A model generated the notes under the pieces. That model saw only the letters and a program-made list of their open reading frames with translations. It was not told where the DNA came from and did not search any database. Below are positions 27,477 through 35,317 of a stretch of DNA of 64,000 nucleotides, piece by piece; within the stretch, counting starts at the first letter, position 1, and each line of letters opens with the position of its first letter. This DNA comes from Scopulibacillus darangshiensis. GTDB lineage: Bacteria > Bacillota > Bacilli > Bacillales > Sporolactobacillaceae. Position numbers and translations under genes: made by a program. Where the stretch lies: contig NZ_SLXK01000005.1 of assembly GCF_004341035.1 (NCBI RefSeq), positions 69,258 to 133,257 of the forward strand. The letters are read 5' to 3'.

Positions 27477-27846
27477 GTTAACCCTCCTTCAATTTTTAGT
27501 GCACACCTAGTCCAAAGGTATGTTACCATGTTAAATTCAATTTTTCACTGAAAATTCCTGCGAGACTATCTAACTAAATGTTAAAATATACTAATTACTT
27601 TAGAGGGGGTCTTTGGCTTCATAAATTTTTTAGGTTTTTCCACTATATCCATCAAATGCTATTATTTTGGCAGCCAGAAAATTCGACATAATACGGGATT
27701 TGCAAAACATTTAAAAATGTTTTATGCTTGGTTTTGCTAAAGGGATTAATTTATGATGCGAGCCTATTAACCACCGCATATTATCTGAAGATTCGGGTAC
27801 AAACGACCCATTCTAGCAACTAAGAACTCCATGGAGGTGCATCAAT
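27477..27846. other. 370-bp divergent regulatory gap isp/brnQ
   Basis: There is no coding frame. The gap contains a CodY-like palindrome (27539-27556), a possible brnQ promoter TTGGTT-N18-TATGAT (27728-27757), and three hairpins in the presumed leader: AAAACATT/AATGTTTT around 27710, ATGCG/CGCAT around 27760, and GGGT-N7-ACCC around 27796. CTCCATGGAG overlaps the ribosome site. No known riboswitch class was recognised. Confidence 0.5.
27539..27556. promoter_or_regulatory. CodY-like palindrome
   Basis: AATTTTTCACTGAAAATT. Against the 15-mer AATTTTCWGAAAATT the best register has about 4 mismatches. It lies between isp and brnQ, two gene types that CodY often represses. Confidence 0.35.
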
Positions 27847-29181
27847 GTGAAACAACTATCTTTTAAAGATATATTTTTTATTGGGTTAATGGTATTCGCA
27901 CTGTTCTTTGGTGCGGGCAATATGATCTTCCCGCCCGAGCTGGGAAAGGAATCTGGAACTGAGGTTTGGACAGCCATATTCGGCTTTCTTATAACTGGTG
28001 TAGGCCTGCCCCTATTAGGCGTCATTGCTATCGCCATTTCTGGAAGTAATCTGAGGGATCTTTCCAATCGTGTTCATCCGATTTTTGGCATGATTTTCAC
28101 AGCCGTTTGTTATTTGGTGATTGGACCATTTTTCGCCATTCCGCGTACTGGAGCGGTCGCCCATGAAATTGGCATAACACCTTTTCTCTCAGATTCAGTG
28201 AATCCAAACGGCTGGCCCCTATTTATTTTCTCAATCATTTTCTTTGGTATCACCTTATGGCTATCATTAAATCCAACGAAGCTGGTAGATAGGATCGGCA
28301 AGATTTTAACACCTATCCTGCTGATTGTTATTGCTATCATTGTTATAAAAGGGATCATTGATCCGATTGGAACCCCGGGTGCACCTGTTAATGATTATAA
28401 AGGTAATCCATTTTTTACAGGTTTTCTGAACGGCTATCTAACAATGGATGCGATCGCTTCACTCATCTTTGGCATCATTGTGATTAATACCATTAAACAA
28501 CTTGGCGTGACAAACAAAAAAGTCATTACTAGAGCCACGATAGGTGCAGGGGTTGTTGCTGCTATTGGACTTGCTCTTGTATATATTACACTTGCCTTTC
28601 TTGGTGCGACTAGCCGGGAAGCAGTCGGTCCAACATCGAACGGCGGGCAACTTTTGACAGTTGTTGCCAGTATATTATATGGTACAACTGGCCAGCTGCT
28701 GCTTGGCGTGGCCATTACATTTGCATGCCTGACGACCGCAATCGGCCTGGTCACATCTTGCGCAGAATATTTCAATCAAGTTTTGCCAAAAATTCCTTAC
28801 AAATGGTTTGTTGTGATCTTTACTGTTTTCAGTGCTTTTGTCGCAAATATTGGCCTTACACAGCTTATCGCCTTTTCGACACCTGTGTTAACGGCCATTT
28901 ATCCATTGACAATCGTCCTTATTGCACTTACCTTTATTAATAAACTTGCTGCTGTGCCAAGAGCGGTCTATGCAGGCGCTCTTATTGGCGCCGGCATCAT
29001 CAGTATATTTGATGGTTTAAAACAAGCTGGGATCCACATCCCTGTTCTGGAATCGTGGCTGAGCCATCTCCCGCTAAATAATATCGGTATAGGATGGCTT
29101 ATTCCTTCGATCGTTTGCGGATTGATCGGGCTCTTGCTTGTTAAGCTCCGTCTTGTTTCTCAAGTCGAAAGCCACGCCTAA
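27847..29181 (+). CDS. brnQ: Branched-chain amino acid carrier BrnQ/BraB (LIVCS family)
   Basis: A 444-residue membrane protein with about 12 helices. The N-terminal F-F-G-A-G-N-M-I-F-P-P signature identifies the LIVCS family, which imports leucine, isoleucine and valine with Na+ or H+. The start is GTG at 27847 with GGAGGTG 7 bases upstream; the ATG two bases earlier is out of frame and runs into a stop. Its stop codon forms the first bases of a dispersed repeat, and a terminator follows. Confidence 0.93.
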   Translation: MKQLSFKDIFFIGLMVFALFFGAGNMIFPPELGKESGTEVWTAIFGFLITGVGLPLLGVIAIAISGSNLRDLSNRVHPIFGMIFTAVCYLVIGPFFAIPRTGAVAHEIGITPFLSDSVNPNGWPLFIFSIIFFGITLWLSLNPTKLVDRIGKILTPILLIVIAIIVIKGIIDPIGTPGAPVNDYKGNPFFTGFLNGYLTMDAIASLIFGIIVINTIKQLGVTNKKVITRATIGAGVVAAIGLALVYITLAFLGATSREAVGPTSNGGQLLTVVASILYGTTGQLLLGVAITFACLTTAIGLVTSCAEYFNQVLPKIPYKWFVVIFTVFSAFVANIGLTQLIAFSTPVLTAIYPLTIVLIALTFINKLAAVPRAVYAGALIGAGIISIFDGLKQAGIHIPVLESWLSHLPLNNIGIGWLIPSIVCGLIGLLLVKLRLVSQVESHA

Positions 29182-29295
29182 AGAAAACTCGCCGATTGAC
29201 GAGCCTTTGGTGAAGACAGAGGCGTGGTTGCACTTATACTTTATACCGCTTTTTCGCTTTAGCGAATTTAAACTTTCTTAAAGTATAAAGAAAAA
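29179..29295 (+). repeat. Dispersed hairpin repeat, short form (copy C)
   Basis: It begins in the brnQ stop codon (TAAAGAAAACTCG) with the stem CTCGCC-GATT-GACGAG, continues through AGACAGAGGCGTGGTTGCACTTATACTTTA, and joins a second part with CGCTTTAGCG and AAAGTATAAAGAAAA at its end. Confidence 0.8.
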
Positions 29296-29317
29296 CTTTA
29301 ACAAAACAATCTTATTT

Positions 29318-29348
29318 AACCCGCTGATGTAACGATCAGCGGGTTTTT
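29318..29348 (+). terminator. Terminator of brnQ
   Basis: AACCCGCTGAT-N6-ATCAGCGGGTT followed by Ts. Confidence 0.9.
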
Positions 29349-29389
29349 GCGTGCTTACATTTTTTTACAAAAACTTTTTCAAAACTTTA

Positions 29390-29432
29390 TTGACATCTCG
29401 GTTTGCAACAGTGTATTATGCTACTAGTACAC
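29390..29432 (+). promoter_or_regulatory. Promoter with GntR/YtrA-type operator
   Basis: TTGACA (29390-29395), an 18-bp spacer, and TATTAT (29414-29419). The inverted repeat GTGTATTA...CTAGTACAC (29411-29432) overlaps the -10. It heads the operon that contains its own GntR gene. Confidence 0.6.
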
Positions 29433-29461
29433 TAGATCACACAAATTATTGGAGGTTTATT

Positions 29462-30235
29462 ATGTCAGCTTGGATGCCAATGTTGAAAAAGGAATGCCGT
29501 GGGGGCAGGATACCATTTCTTATTGTATTGCTTGTTCTTACAGCTGCGGTGATCCTTTCCTTTTATTTTGACTCCCAATCATCAGTTCCTGATTCCGCCG
29601 TTTTGATCGCAGCTGGATTTATGCTAGTGATGGTTCATATCTTCTATCTTCCAGGCTATATGCTCGCATCTTTGTCAAGTGAAAACAAAAAGATGCATTT
29701 GTGGCTCCAGAGCCCGCTTTCAGGCAGCGCCCTTTTAGGTGCAAAAATCCTCAGCGGTTTTGGCTACTCACTGATTTCTTTAGCGATTGCCTGTTTGTTC
29801 ACATTGTACGCTGCTTTTTTTGATATAAATATTCTTCAATTAAACGACAATTTATCTATGTCTATTGTTATCAGCACGGGGATTTTAATTGTCATTTATA
29901 TTCTCTTGTTGGAGCTCTATATCGCCGTTTGGTCCACTTTCCTTTGGGTATTGGATCGCTTTTTGATCACGAGACTCGGCGGTTTGCGCTGGTTCTTGAT
30001 TTTACTTATCCCAGTCATCTCTTGGCTTTTTTCCGTTATCAAGGATTCCTGGTTGTACAAAATATGTACGCAATGGGGAGCAATTAATACGGATATCTTC
30101 ACATCATTCACACCTTACCTTGGTCAATACAACGGTACGGTCTATATTGGTGTGATTGTCTATCACATCATCATCGCGTCTCTTTTATTCGGACTGTCAT
30201 CATGGCTATTAGATAACAAAGTTGAGGTGTCATGA
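29462..30235 (+). CDS. ABC-type membrane subunit, YtrC/D-like
   Basis: A 257-residue protein with six predicted hydrophobic helices and no enzymatic motif. The start ATG at 29462 has GGAGG 7 bases upstream; the open frame before it crosses the promoter. It is the first gene of a five-gene operon, ending with a 4-bp overlap into the GntR gene. By position and topology it is the membrane partner of the first ATPase (30618), like YtrC/YtrD of the Bacillus Ytr system. Substrate unknown. Confidence 0.65.
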   Translation: MSAWMPMLKKECRGGRIPFLIVLLVLTAAVILSFYFDSQSSVPDSAVLIAAGFMLVMVHIFYLPGYMLASLSSENKKMHLWLQSPLSGSALLGAKILSGFGYSLISLAIACLFTLYAAFFDINILQLNDNLSMSIVISTGILIVIYILLLELYIAVWSTFLWVLDRFLITRLGGLRWFLILLIPVISWLFSVIKDSWLYKICTQWGAINTDIFTSFTPYLGQYNGTVYIGVIVYHIIIASLLFGLSSWLLDNKVEVS

Positions 30236-30621
30236 TGGGCGGGGCATTTAATACATCGACCCCTATCTATATTCAGCTCGGTGACCGGATTAATCATCAA
30301 ATCATCCGCGGTGAGCTGTTGCCTGGTGATAAGCTGCCTTCTGTTAGGGAAATGGCGGTTCAGGCGGGTGTCAATCCGAATACTGTGCAAAGAACATATC
30401 GGGAGCTGGAGAGGATGGAAATTGTGGAGTCAAGACGCGGGCAGGGTACCTTTGTCACTGAAAACGAAGACATATTGGTAAAGTTAAGAGAACAATTGAA
30501 GGAGATGCATATTTCTCATTTTGTGGGCGATATGAAAATGATGGGCTATACAGAAAACGAAATGATTAATGGCTTAAGACATTATTTAGATGTTAACAGA
30601 GAGGAGGATGGTTTATCATGA
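30232..30621 (+). CDS. GntR-family regulator, YtrA subfamily
   Basis: A 129-residue protein. The winged helix is typical GntR (P-I-Y-I-Q-L-G-D-R-I, G-D-K-L-P-S-V-R-E-M-A, V-N-P-N-T-V-Q-R-T-Y-R-E-L-E, R-G-Q-G-T-F-V). A short helical C-terminal tail of about 45 residues marks the YtrA subfamily, whose members control ABC transporter operons, often in response to cell-wall antibiotics. It overlaps both neighbours by ATGA. The probable operator is at 29411-29432. Confidence 0.9.
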   Translation: MMGGAFNTSTPIYIQLGDRINHQIIRGELLPGDKLPSVREMAVQAGVNPNTVQRTYRELERMEIVESRRGQGTFVTENEDILVKLREQLKEMHISHFVGDMKMMGYTENEMINGLRHYLDVNREEDGLS

Positions 30622-31307
30622 TATCCCTTGAAAATGTCTCAAAACGTTATTTAAATAAGATGGCAATTAAAGAAATTAATTTCGGCCTGGAACCCGGCCA
30701 TATCATTGGCCTGATCGGCGCTAACGGCAGCGGAAAATCAACAACTTTGAAACTTATTGCCGGGCTAATACGTCCTACTAAGGGGAAAGTTCTTGTTAAT
30801 GGAAGAGCATCCAATCGTTTCAACTGCAGGGACATCTCCTACCTTTCGGAATTAGATGTCTACTACTCTTTCTTTACAGTTGAAGAAACGGTTAAATTCT
30901 ATGCTTCCCAATACAAGGATTTCAACACTAAGAAGGCTCAAGAAATCTTAACATTCATGAACCTTGATCCGAAGCAGAAAGTGAAACACCTATCTAAAGG
31001 GAACCGCGGCCGTCTTAAAATTGTTTTAACACTAGCTAGGGAGGCGCCGGTTATTTTGATGGATGAACCGCTTTCCGGACTTGATCCGATGGTACGTGAC
31101 TCCATTGTGAAAGGCCTGATCTCATTCATTGACCTTGAACATCAGACCGTATTGATAACCACCCATGAGATCAAGGAAATTGAGCAATTATTGGACACAG
31201 TGGCCGTTATCAAGGATGGGCAAATTTTAGATATTCAGAACGTAGAGGATATCAGGTTCAGAGAAAATCTCAGTATTGTCGAGTGGATGACCAAATTATA
31301 TCAATAG
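30618..31307 (+). CDS. ABC transporter ATP-binding protein (YtrB-like)
   Basis: A 229-residue ATPase. Walker A is G-A-N-G-S-G-K-S-T-T near residue 36. The signature is L-S-K-G-N-R-G-R, a variant of LSGGQ. Walker B is V-I-L-M-D-E-P-L-S-G-L-D. The altered signature is common in YtrB-type export ATPases. It is cotranscribed with GntR and the six-helix protein upstream, its likely partner. Confidence 0.9.
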   Translation: MISLENVSKRYLNKMAIKEINFGLEPGHIIGLIGANGSGKSTTLKLIAGLIRPTKGKVLVNGRASNRFNCRDISYLSELDVYYSFFTVEETVKFYASQYKDFNTKKAQEILTFMNLDPKQKVKHLSKGNRGRLKIVLTLAREAPVILMDEPLSGLDPMVRDSIVKGLISFIDLEHQTVLITTHEIKEIEQLLDTVAVIKDGQILDIQNVEDIRFRENLSIVEWMTKLYQ

Positions 31308-31326
31308 AAATTGGGGGAAAAAAGTG

Positions 31327-32286
31327 ATGCAGCAACATCAAATGTTAAATAAGCCGGATGGCACGGAGCAACCCGCTGTCAAATTAGAAGACGTAAAGAA
31401 AGTGATCGGCGGCAAGCCGATTATCAAAGGGTTAAGCTTTGACATTTATCCCGGTGAAGTATTCGGCTTCCTTGGTCCGAACGGCGCAGGGAAAACAACA
31501 ACCATAAGAATGATTGTCGGCCTTATGAGAATCACCGAAGGCAATATATATATTCACGGCAAGAGTGTTAAAAGCCATTTTAAAGATGCCATAAGACATG
31601 TCGGTGCGATCGTAGAAAATCCTGAAATGTACAAATTCCTGACTGGCTATCAGAACTTGATCCACTATAGCAGAATGGTAAAAGATATTTCCCGGGAACG
31701 AATCAATGACATTGTTGAGCTGGTCGGGTTAAAGGATCGGATTAATGATAAGGTGAAAACCTATTCACTCGGAATGAGACAACGATTAGGTCTCGCCCAA
31801 GCGCTCTTGCACTCCCCTTCTGTACTTATTTTGGATGAACCGACCAATGGGCTTGACCCGGCGGGGATCAGGGAAATTCGTCACTATATTAGACGTCTGG
31901 CAGAGGAAGAAGGGCTCGCTGTCATTGTATCAAGCCACTTATTATCAGAAATGGAGTTAATGTGCGACCGCATAGGCATTATCCAAAATGGAAAGCTTGT
32001 CGGTGTGCAAAATGTTCATGATTTCGTTCAAGGCGACAGCCAAAGGCCTATCCGTTTTTCAGTTGATGACGGGGATCAGGCGGCACAGATCATCCGTGAA
32101 ACATTAGATTTTGAAGTCATTAACCATGACAATGATATTGTGGAAATTCAGCTGGATACCGAGCAAATTCCTATTGTCGTAGAAATCCTTGTTGAGAAAG
32201 GGATTAAGCTTTACGGTATCATCTCAGCTGCCAAAACATTGGAGGATAAATTCTTAGAAGTGACAGGAGGAAGAGACATTGTCTAG
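31327..32286 (+). CDS. ABC transporter ATP-binding protein (BcrA type)
   Basis: A 319-residue ATPase with Walker A G-P-N-G-A-G-K-T-T-T, signature Y-S-L-G-M-R-Q-R and Walker B L-I-L-D-E-P-T-N-G-L-D. The Y-S-L-G-M-R-Q-R signature and the roughly 90-residue C-terminal extension are typical of bacitracin/lantibiotic-export ATPases (BcrA, and YtrE-like relatives). GGGGG lies 9 bases before the ATG. It overlaps the permease gene by 8 bp. Confidence 0.9.
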   Translation: MQQHQMLNKPDGTEQPAVKLEDVKKVIGGKPIIKGLSFDIYPGEVFGFLGPNGAGKTTTIRMIVGLMRITEGNIYIHGKSVKSHFKDAIRHVGAIVENPEMYKFLTGYQNLIHYSRMVKDISRERINDIVELVGLKDRINDKVKTYSLGMRQRLGLAQALLHSPSVLILDEPTNGLDPAGIREIRHYIRRLAEEEGLAVIVSSHLLSEMELMCDRIGIIQNGKLVGVQNVHDFVQGDSQRPIRFSVDDGDQAAQIIRETLDFEVINHDNDIVEIQLDTEQIPIVVEILVEKGIKLYGIISAAKTLEDKFLEVTGGRDIV

Positions 32287-33232
32287 TTTTTTTCAACTCA
32301 TACAAAATGAAAATATGAAAATATATCGAAAAGGCGCAAATCGGATCATGGTGCTGATGCTGCTTGGTCTCATTATTGCCGGCGGCCTCATTATTAAGTT
32401 CAGCGGGCCGGACAATACTGATGCGCATAAAGGCAATTGGAAACAAGAGCTGGTTCAAGATAATAAAGATATGGAAAAGCAATTAAAAGAAATGCCGGCC
32501 CAAAGCCAAACCTATTTTAAAAAGGAAATTGCCATTAACAAATATCGCATTGCTCACAACCTCCCTCCTGCACAAGGTGAAAACATCTGGGGATTTGTTA
32601 AAGATATGATCGGTCTTATTATGGTCATCAGCATCTTTACAATTATCGTCGTCGGAACGAGCATATCCAGTGAATTTAACTGGGGGACAATTAAGCTGTT
32701 ATTAATCCGGCCTGTGAGCAGAACATCGGTGATTTTCGCCAAATACATCTCTTCATTAATGTTTGCAATTGGCATGCTCATTTTACTCGGTATTGTATCG
32801 TGGCTTGTAGGAGGGATCCTGTTCGGTTTCGCTGATATTTCCCAGCCATTTCTACAATACACTGACGGCAAAGTCACGGAAACAAGCTGGGTGATGTATG
32901 TTCTTAAGCAATATGGTTTGAATTGTGTCCAGCTCATTATGATGGCCACTCTTGCAGGGGCGATTGCGGCCATCTTCCGCAATGGTGCTTTATCAATCGG
33001 CCTGACCATTTTCCTAATGATGGCCGGCTCGACTATTACCGCGTTTCTTGCAAAATACGACTGGGTTAAATACGTCCTTTTTGCCAATATGGACCTCTCC
33101 CAATATTTAAATGGCACACCGCTTAATGATGACATGACCCTTGGATTTTCAGTTATTGTTCTAGTTGTCTATTATGTTATCTTCATGATCTTTGGCTGGC
33201 TGTTCTTTACAAAGAGAGATATTGCCGCTTAG
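32279..33232 (+). CDS. ABC-2 type permease partner of the BcrA-like ATPase
   Basis: A 317-residue protein with one N-terminal helix, an external loop rich in K/E/Q (about 50-95), then five helices. The pattern and the T-I-K-L-L-L-I-R-P-V-S-R-T coupling segment are typical of ABC-2 permeases of the BcrB/YxlG kind. It starts with TTG, with GGAGG 8 bases upstream, overlapping the ATPase end. It is the last gene of the operon, followed by a strong terminator. Confidence 0.85.
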   Translation: MSSFFQLIQNENMKIYRKGANRIMVLMLLGLIIAGGLIIKFSGPDNTDAHKGNWKQELVQDNKDMEKQLKEMPAQSQTYFKKEIAINKYRIAHNLPPAQGENIWGFVKDMIGLIMVISIFTIIVVGTSISSEFNWGTIKLLLIRPVSRTSVIFAKYISSLMFAIGMLILLGIVSWLVGGILFGFADISQPFLQYTDGKVTETSWVMYVLKQYGLNCVQLIMMATLAGAIAAIFRNGALSIGLTIFLMMAGSTITAFLAKYDWVKYVLFANMDLSQYLNGTPLNDDMTLGFSVIVLVVYYVIFMIFGWLFFTKRDIAA

Positions 33233-33242
33233 AAATAAAAGT

Positions 33243-33284
33243 AAAGGGCCAGGATCGGGTCTTTAGACCCAGTCCTGGCCCTTT
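33243..33284 (+). terminator. Terminator of the GntR-ABC operon
   Basis: AAAGGGCCAGGA/TCCTGGCCCTTT stem with an inner stem GGGTCT/AGACCC. Confidence 0.9.
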
Positions 33285-33348
33285 CATTATTTTATTATTC
33301 TCTTCAGTAGTCTAAATCCCCCGCTCTTTGCCCCTTTTAACCCCGCCT

Positions 33349-33378
33349 TGAATCAAAAGAGTACAAGGCGGCATACAA
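33349..33378 (+). promoter_or_regulatory. Sigma-G-like promoter of the YjcZ-type peptide
   Basis: TGAATC-N17-CATACAA compared with the forespore consensus TGAATA-N17/18-CATACTA, 30 bp before the gene. The CATACAAT word also fits sigma-E. Confidence 0.5.
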
Positions 33379-33407
33379 TGTATAAAAAGATTAAAGGAGC
33401 GGGTATT

Positions 33408-33476
33408 ATGGGGACATTCATTATTATTTTGGTGCTGTTTATTTTGTTAGTGATTGTCGGTGCTATTCTATTCTAA
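33408..33476 (+). CDS. YjcZ-family 22-residue sporulation peptide
   Basis: It encodes M-G-T-F-I-I-I-L then V-L-F-I-L-L-V-I-V-G-A, ending I-L-F. The F-x-L-I-V-V-L-F-I-L-L-V-I-V-G-A core is the hallmark of YjcZ/SscA-type spore peptides; the usual glycine/tyrosine-rich head is nearly absent, making this a minimal version. AAGGAG lies before the ATG, and a sigma-G-like promoter is upstream. These hydrophobic peptides are spore-associated and help spore assembly or germination. It sits between the ABC operon terminator and the convergent DinB gene. Confidence 0.72.
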   Translation: MGTFIIILVLFILLVIVGAILF

Positions 33477-33500
33477 GTATCCTAAAGCCGGGAATCATTT

Positions 33501-33953
33501 TTACAGCGACTTCTTCAAACCGAGGATCGTGCCAACATGCATGGCTTCGTGCGTCGGTGCAAAGGCGATCATTTCTTTGACAGTCTCCATCCCTTTCAAT
33601 GGCGTAACTAGCTTTTCCTCCAATCGGCCTGTTAACACTTCCTCCAGTTTCATGGGCTGTGCTTCAAGTTTGCCGCGCAACTCTGTCAATGTCGGCGGTG
33701 CATCCTCCCAATCAGCAGGACTTGTCCCCTTATTAAAATATGCCACGTAGGAATCGGGAACGGATGAGGGTTCGCCTGCCAAAGATAATAACAGCCTGTC
33801 ATGGATAACCAAAATATGCCCAAGATTCCAGCGAATATTATTCGAAAACCCTTCCCTCATTTTGTCGGCTTCTTCTTCTGTTGTCTCATCAAGGATTGCT
33901 AATGTTCGATTCCGCCAGAAATTCAATTGCTTAAATAATAATGCCTCGTTCAT
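33501..33953 (-). CDS. DinB/YfiT-like four-helix metal protein
   Basis: A 150-residue helical protein. The DinB-type histidines are seen in N-L-G-H-I-L-V-I-H near residue 43 and in T-H-E-A-M-H-V-G-T-I near 135, which would bind a divalent metal. Relatives include thiol transferases (bacillithiol-S-transferase) and proteins of unknown role. The ATG at 33953 has GGGGAGG 7 bases upstream, so the additional 11 codons of open frame are not used. Confidence 0.8.
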   Translation of the reverse strand: MNEALLFKQLNFWRNRTLAILDETTEEEADKMREGFSNNIRWNLGHILVIHDRLLLSLAGEPSSVPDSYVAYFNKGTSPADWEDAPPTLTELRGKLEAQPMKLEEVLTGRLEEKLVTPLKGMETVKEMIAFAPTHEAMHVGTILGLKKSL

Positions 33954-34145
33954 TTTAATTCCTCCCCTAATATAACTTAACTTCATTCTATCAATCTCTA
34001 TGCTAAGTTACATGTTCTATGCCTTAAACCGCAACATCTCTTTTTATGAAAAAGCTCCATGTACAACATAATAAGCAATAAGCATACATATGGAGAACCC
34101 CATAGTCATATCAGGAAATGGGGCGTTTATTGTTCATTCACTTTT

Positions 34146-35078
34146 TTAAGATCCTATACTAGTTTTCCCAACATCGGTTCCTGTTAATTCAAGCTGATTT
34201 CTTAATTCATTTGAAACATGATGAATAACTTTATCGTTTACAATATAATACCATAATCCATCTATGATCTTCCCGCTGCCGTCTAAGTGCAGTGATTCAA
34301 CACTTTGAAGGGCATCTTTATCGTTTTGATATATGGCTTTCATGTCATTGAGAGTGAGGTTGGTCTTAACATTATCACCTATAATATTTAGGACATCCGG
34401 CAAATCTTTTAAACCTGAGAGGCTTAATTCTTTTTCTGCTACGGCTTGTATGACATCCCTCTGCCTTGCTTCCCTGCCGATATCTCCGCGCGGGTCCTGC
34501 TTTCTCATTCTCACATAGGCAAGCGCCCGCTTGCCATCCAATTGATTTTCACCCTTTTGGAAGCTGTAGCCGCCGTAACTAAACGAAAAATCACTGTTTA
34601 CTGTGACACCGCCCACGGCATCAATGAGATCTTCGAGACCTTCCATATTTATTTTGACATAATAATCAATCGGAATATGGAATAAATTTTCAACCGTTTT
34701 AACCGATAAATCGGCCCCGCCATAAGCATAAGCAGCATTAATTTTATCCATTCCCTCTCTGCCGGGAATCGTTGTTCTGGTATCGCGGGGTATGCTTAAT
34801 ATTTTCACAGACTTTTTCTGCGGGTTAACCGTAACGACCAGCATGGCATCCGACCTGCCCGTATCATGTTTGCGTTGGTCAACACCGAGCAGCAGGAAGG
34901 AAATTGGTTTTGCCGGTTCTATATGTTTTTCTTTTTGTCCAGGATCTTGATCCTTTAACGGTTCATTCATTGACTTAACCGTTTTTCCCAGTGAATGATA
35001 CATATAATAAGCATATCCCGTTGTTCCAAATATCAATAAGCCTATGATCACAGCCCCAATAATGATAATCTTTTTCAC
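34146..35078 (-). CDS. LytR-CpsA-Psr (LCP) family glycopolymer ligase
   Basis: A 310-residue membrane-anchored protein: a cytoplasmic start, one helix (about 4-26), then the LCP domain with L-L-G-V-D-Q-R, G-R-S-D-A-M-L-V-V-T, S-I-P-R-D-T-R, K-I-N-A-A-Y-A-Y-G-G and Y-V-R-M-R...D-I-G-R-x-x-R-Q. These Arg/Asp residues bind the polyprenyl pyrophosphate group. LCP enzymes (TagT/U/V) transfer wall teichoic acid or other polymers to peptidoglycan. It starts with GTG, with AAAGGGA 7 bases upstream. It is a single gene; hairpin CCCCAT/ATGGGG near 34102 may terminate it. Confidence 0.9.
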   Translation of the reverse strand: MKKIIIIGAVIIGLLIFGTTGYAYYMYHSLGKTVKSMNEPLKDQDPGQKEKHIEPAKPISFLLLGVDQRKHDTGRSDAMLVVTVNPQKKSVKILSIPRDTRTTIPGREGMDKINAAYAYGGADLSVKTVENLFHIPIDYYVKINMEGLEDLIDAVGGVTVNSDFSFSYGGYSFQKGENQLDGKRALAYVRMRKQDPRGDIGREARQRDVIQAVAEKELSLSGLKDLPDVLNIIGDNVKTNLTLNDMKAIYQNDKDALQSVESLHLDGSGKIIDGLWYYIVNDKVIHHVSNELRNQLELTGTDVGKTSIGS

Positions 35079-35270
35079 GTAAAAATCCCTTTCATTTAAT
35101 ATATTTATTTAAAGGTGTCAAACAGTTCCGACATATAAGCTTCGGCATTTTTTGCTATTTAACGACTGTCGGGGGTTTATCCCTTATCCCTAATAACCAT
35201 CATAAAAATTAATCATGAGAAAAGGGTTACAAAAAAGAAACAATGTCGAACAAGAAAAGACATTAAAAAC

Positions 35271-35308
35271 AAAAAAGCCGCATACAGATGACGCCTCATG
35301 CGGTTTTT
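35271..35308 (-). terminator. Terminator of the bceAB-type operon
   Basis: CCGCAT/ATGCGG stem framed by A and T runs, 10 bp past the permease stop. Confidence 0.8.
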
Positions 35309-35317
35309 CCGGTTGTT

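Noticed and set aside
27477-27846. Considered a T-box leader for brnQ
   Set aside because: No T-box consensus (AGGGTGGNACCGCG) is present; only short hairpins are visible.
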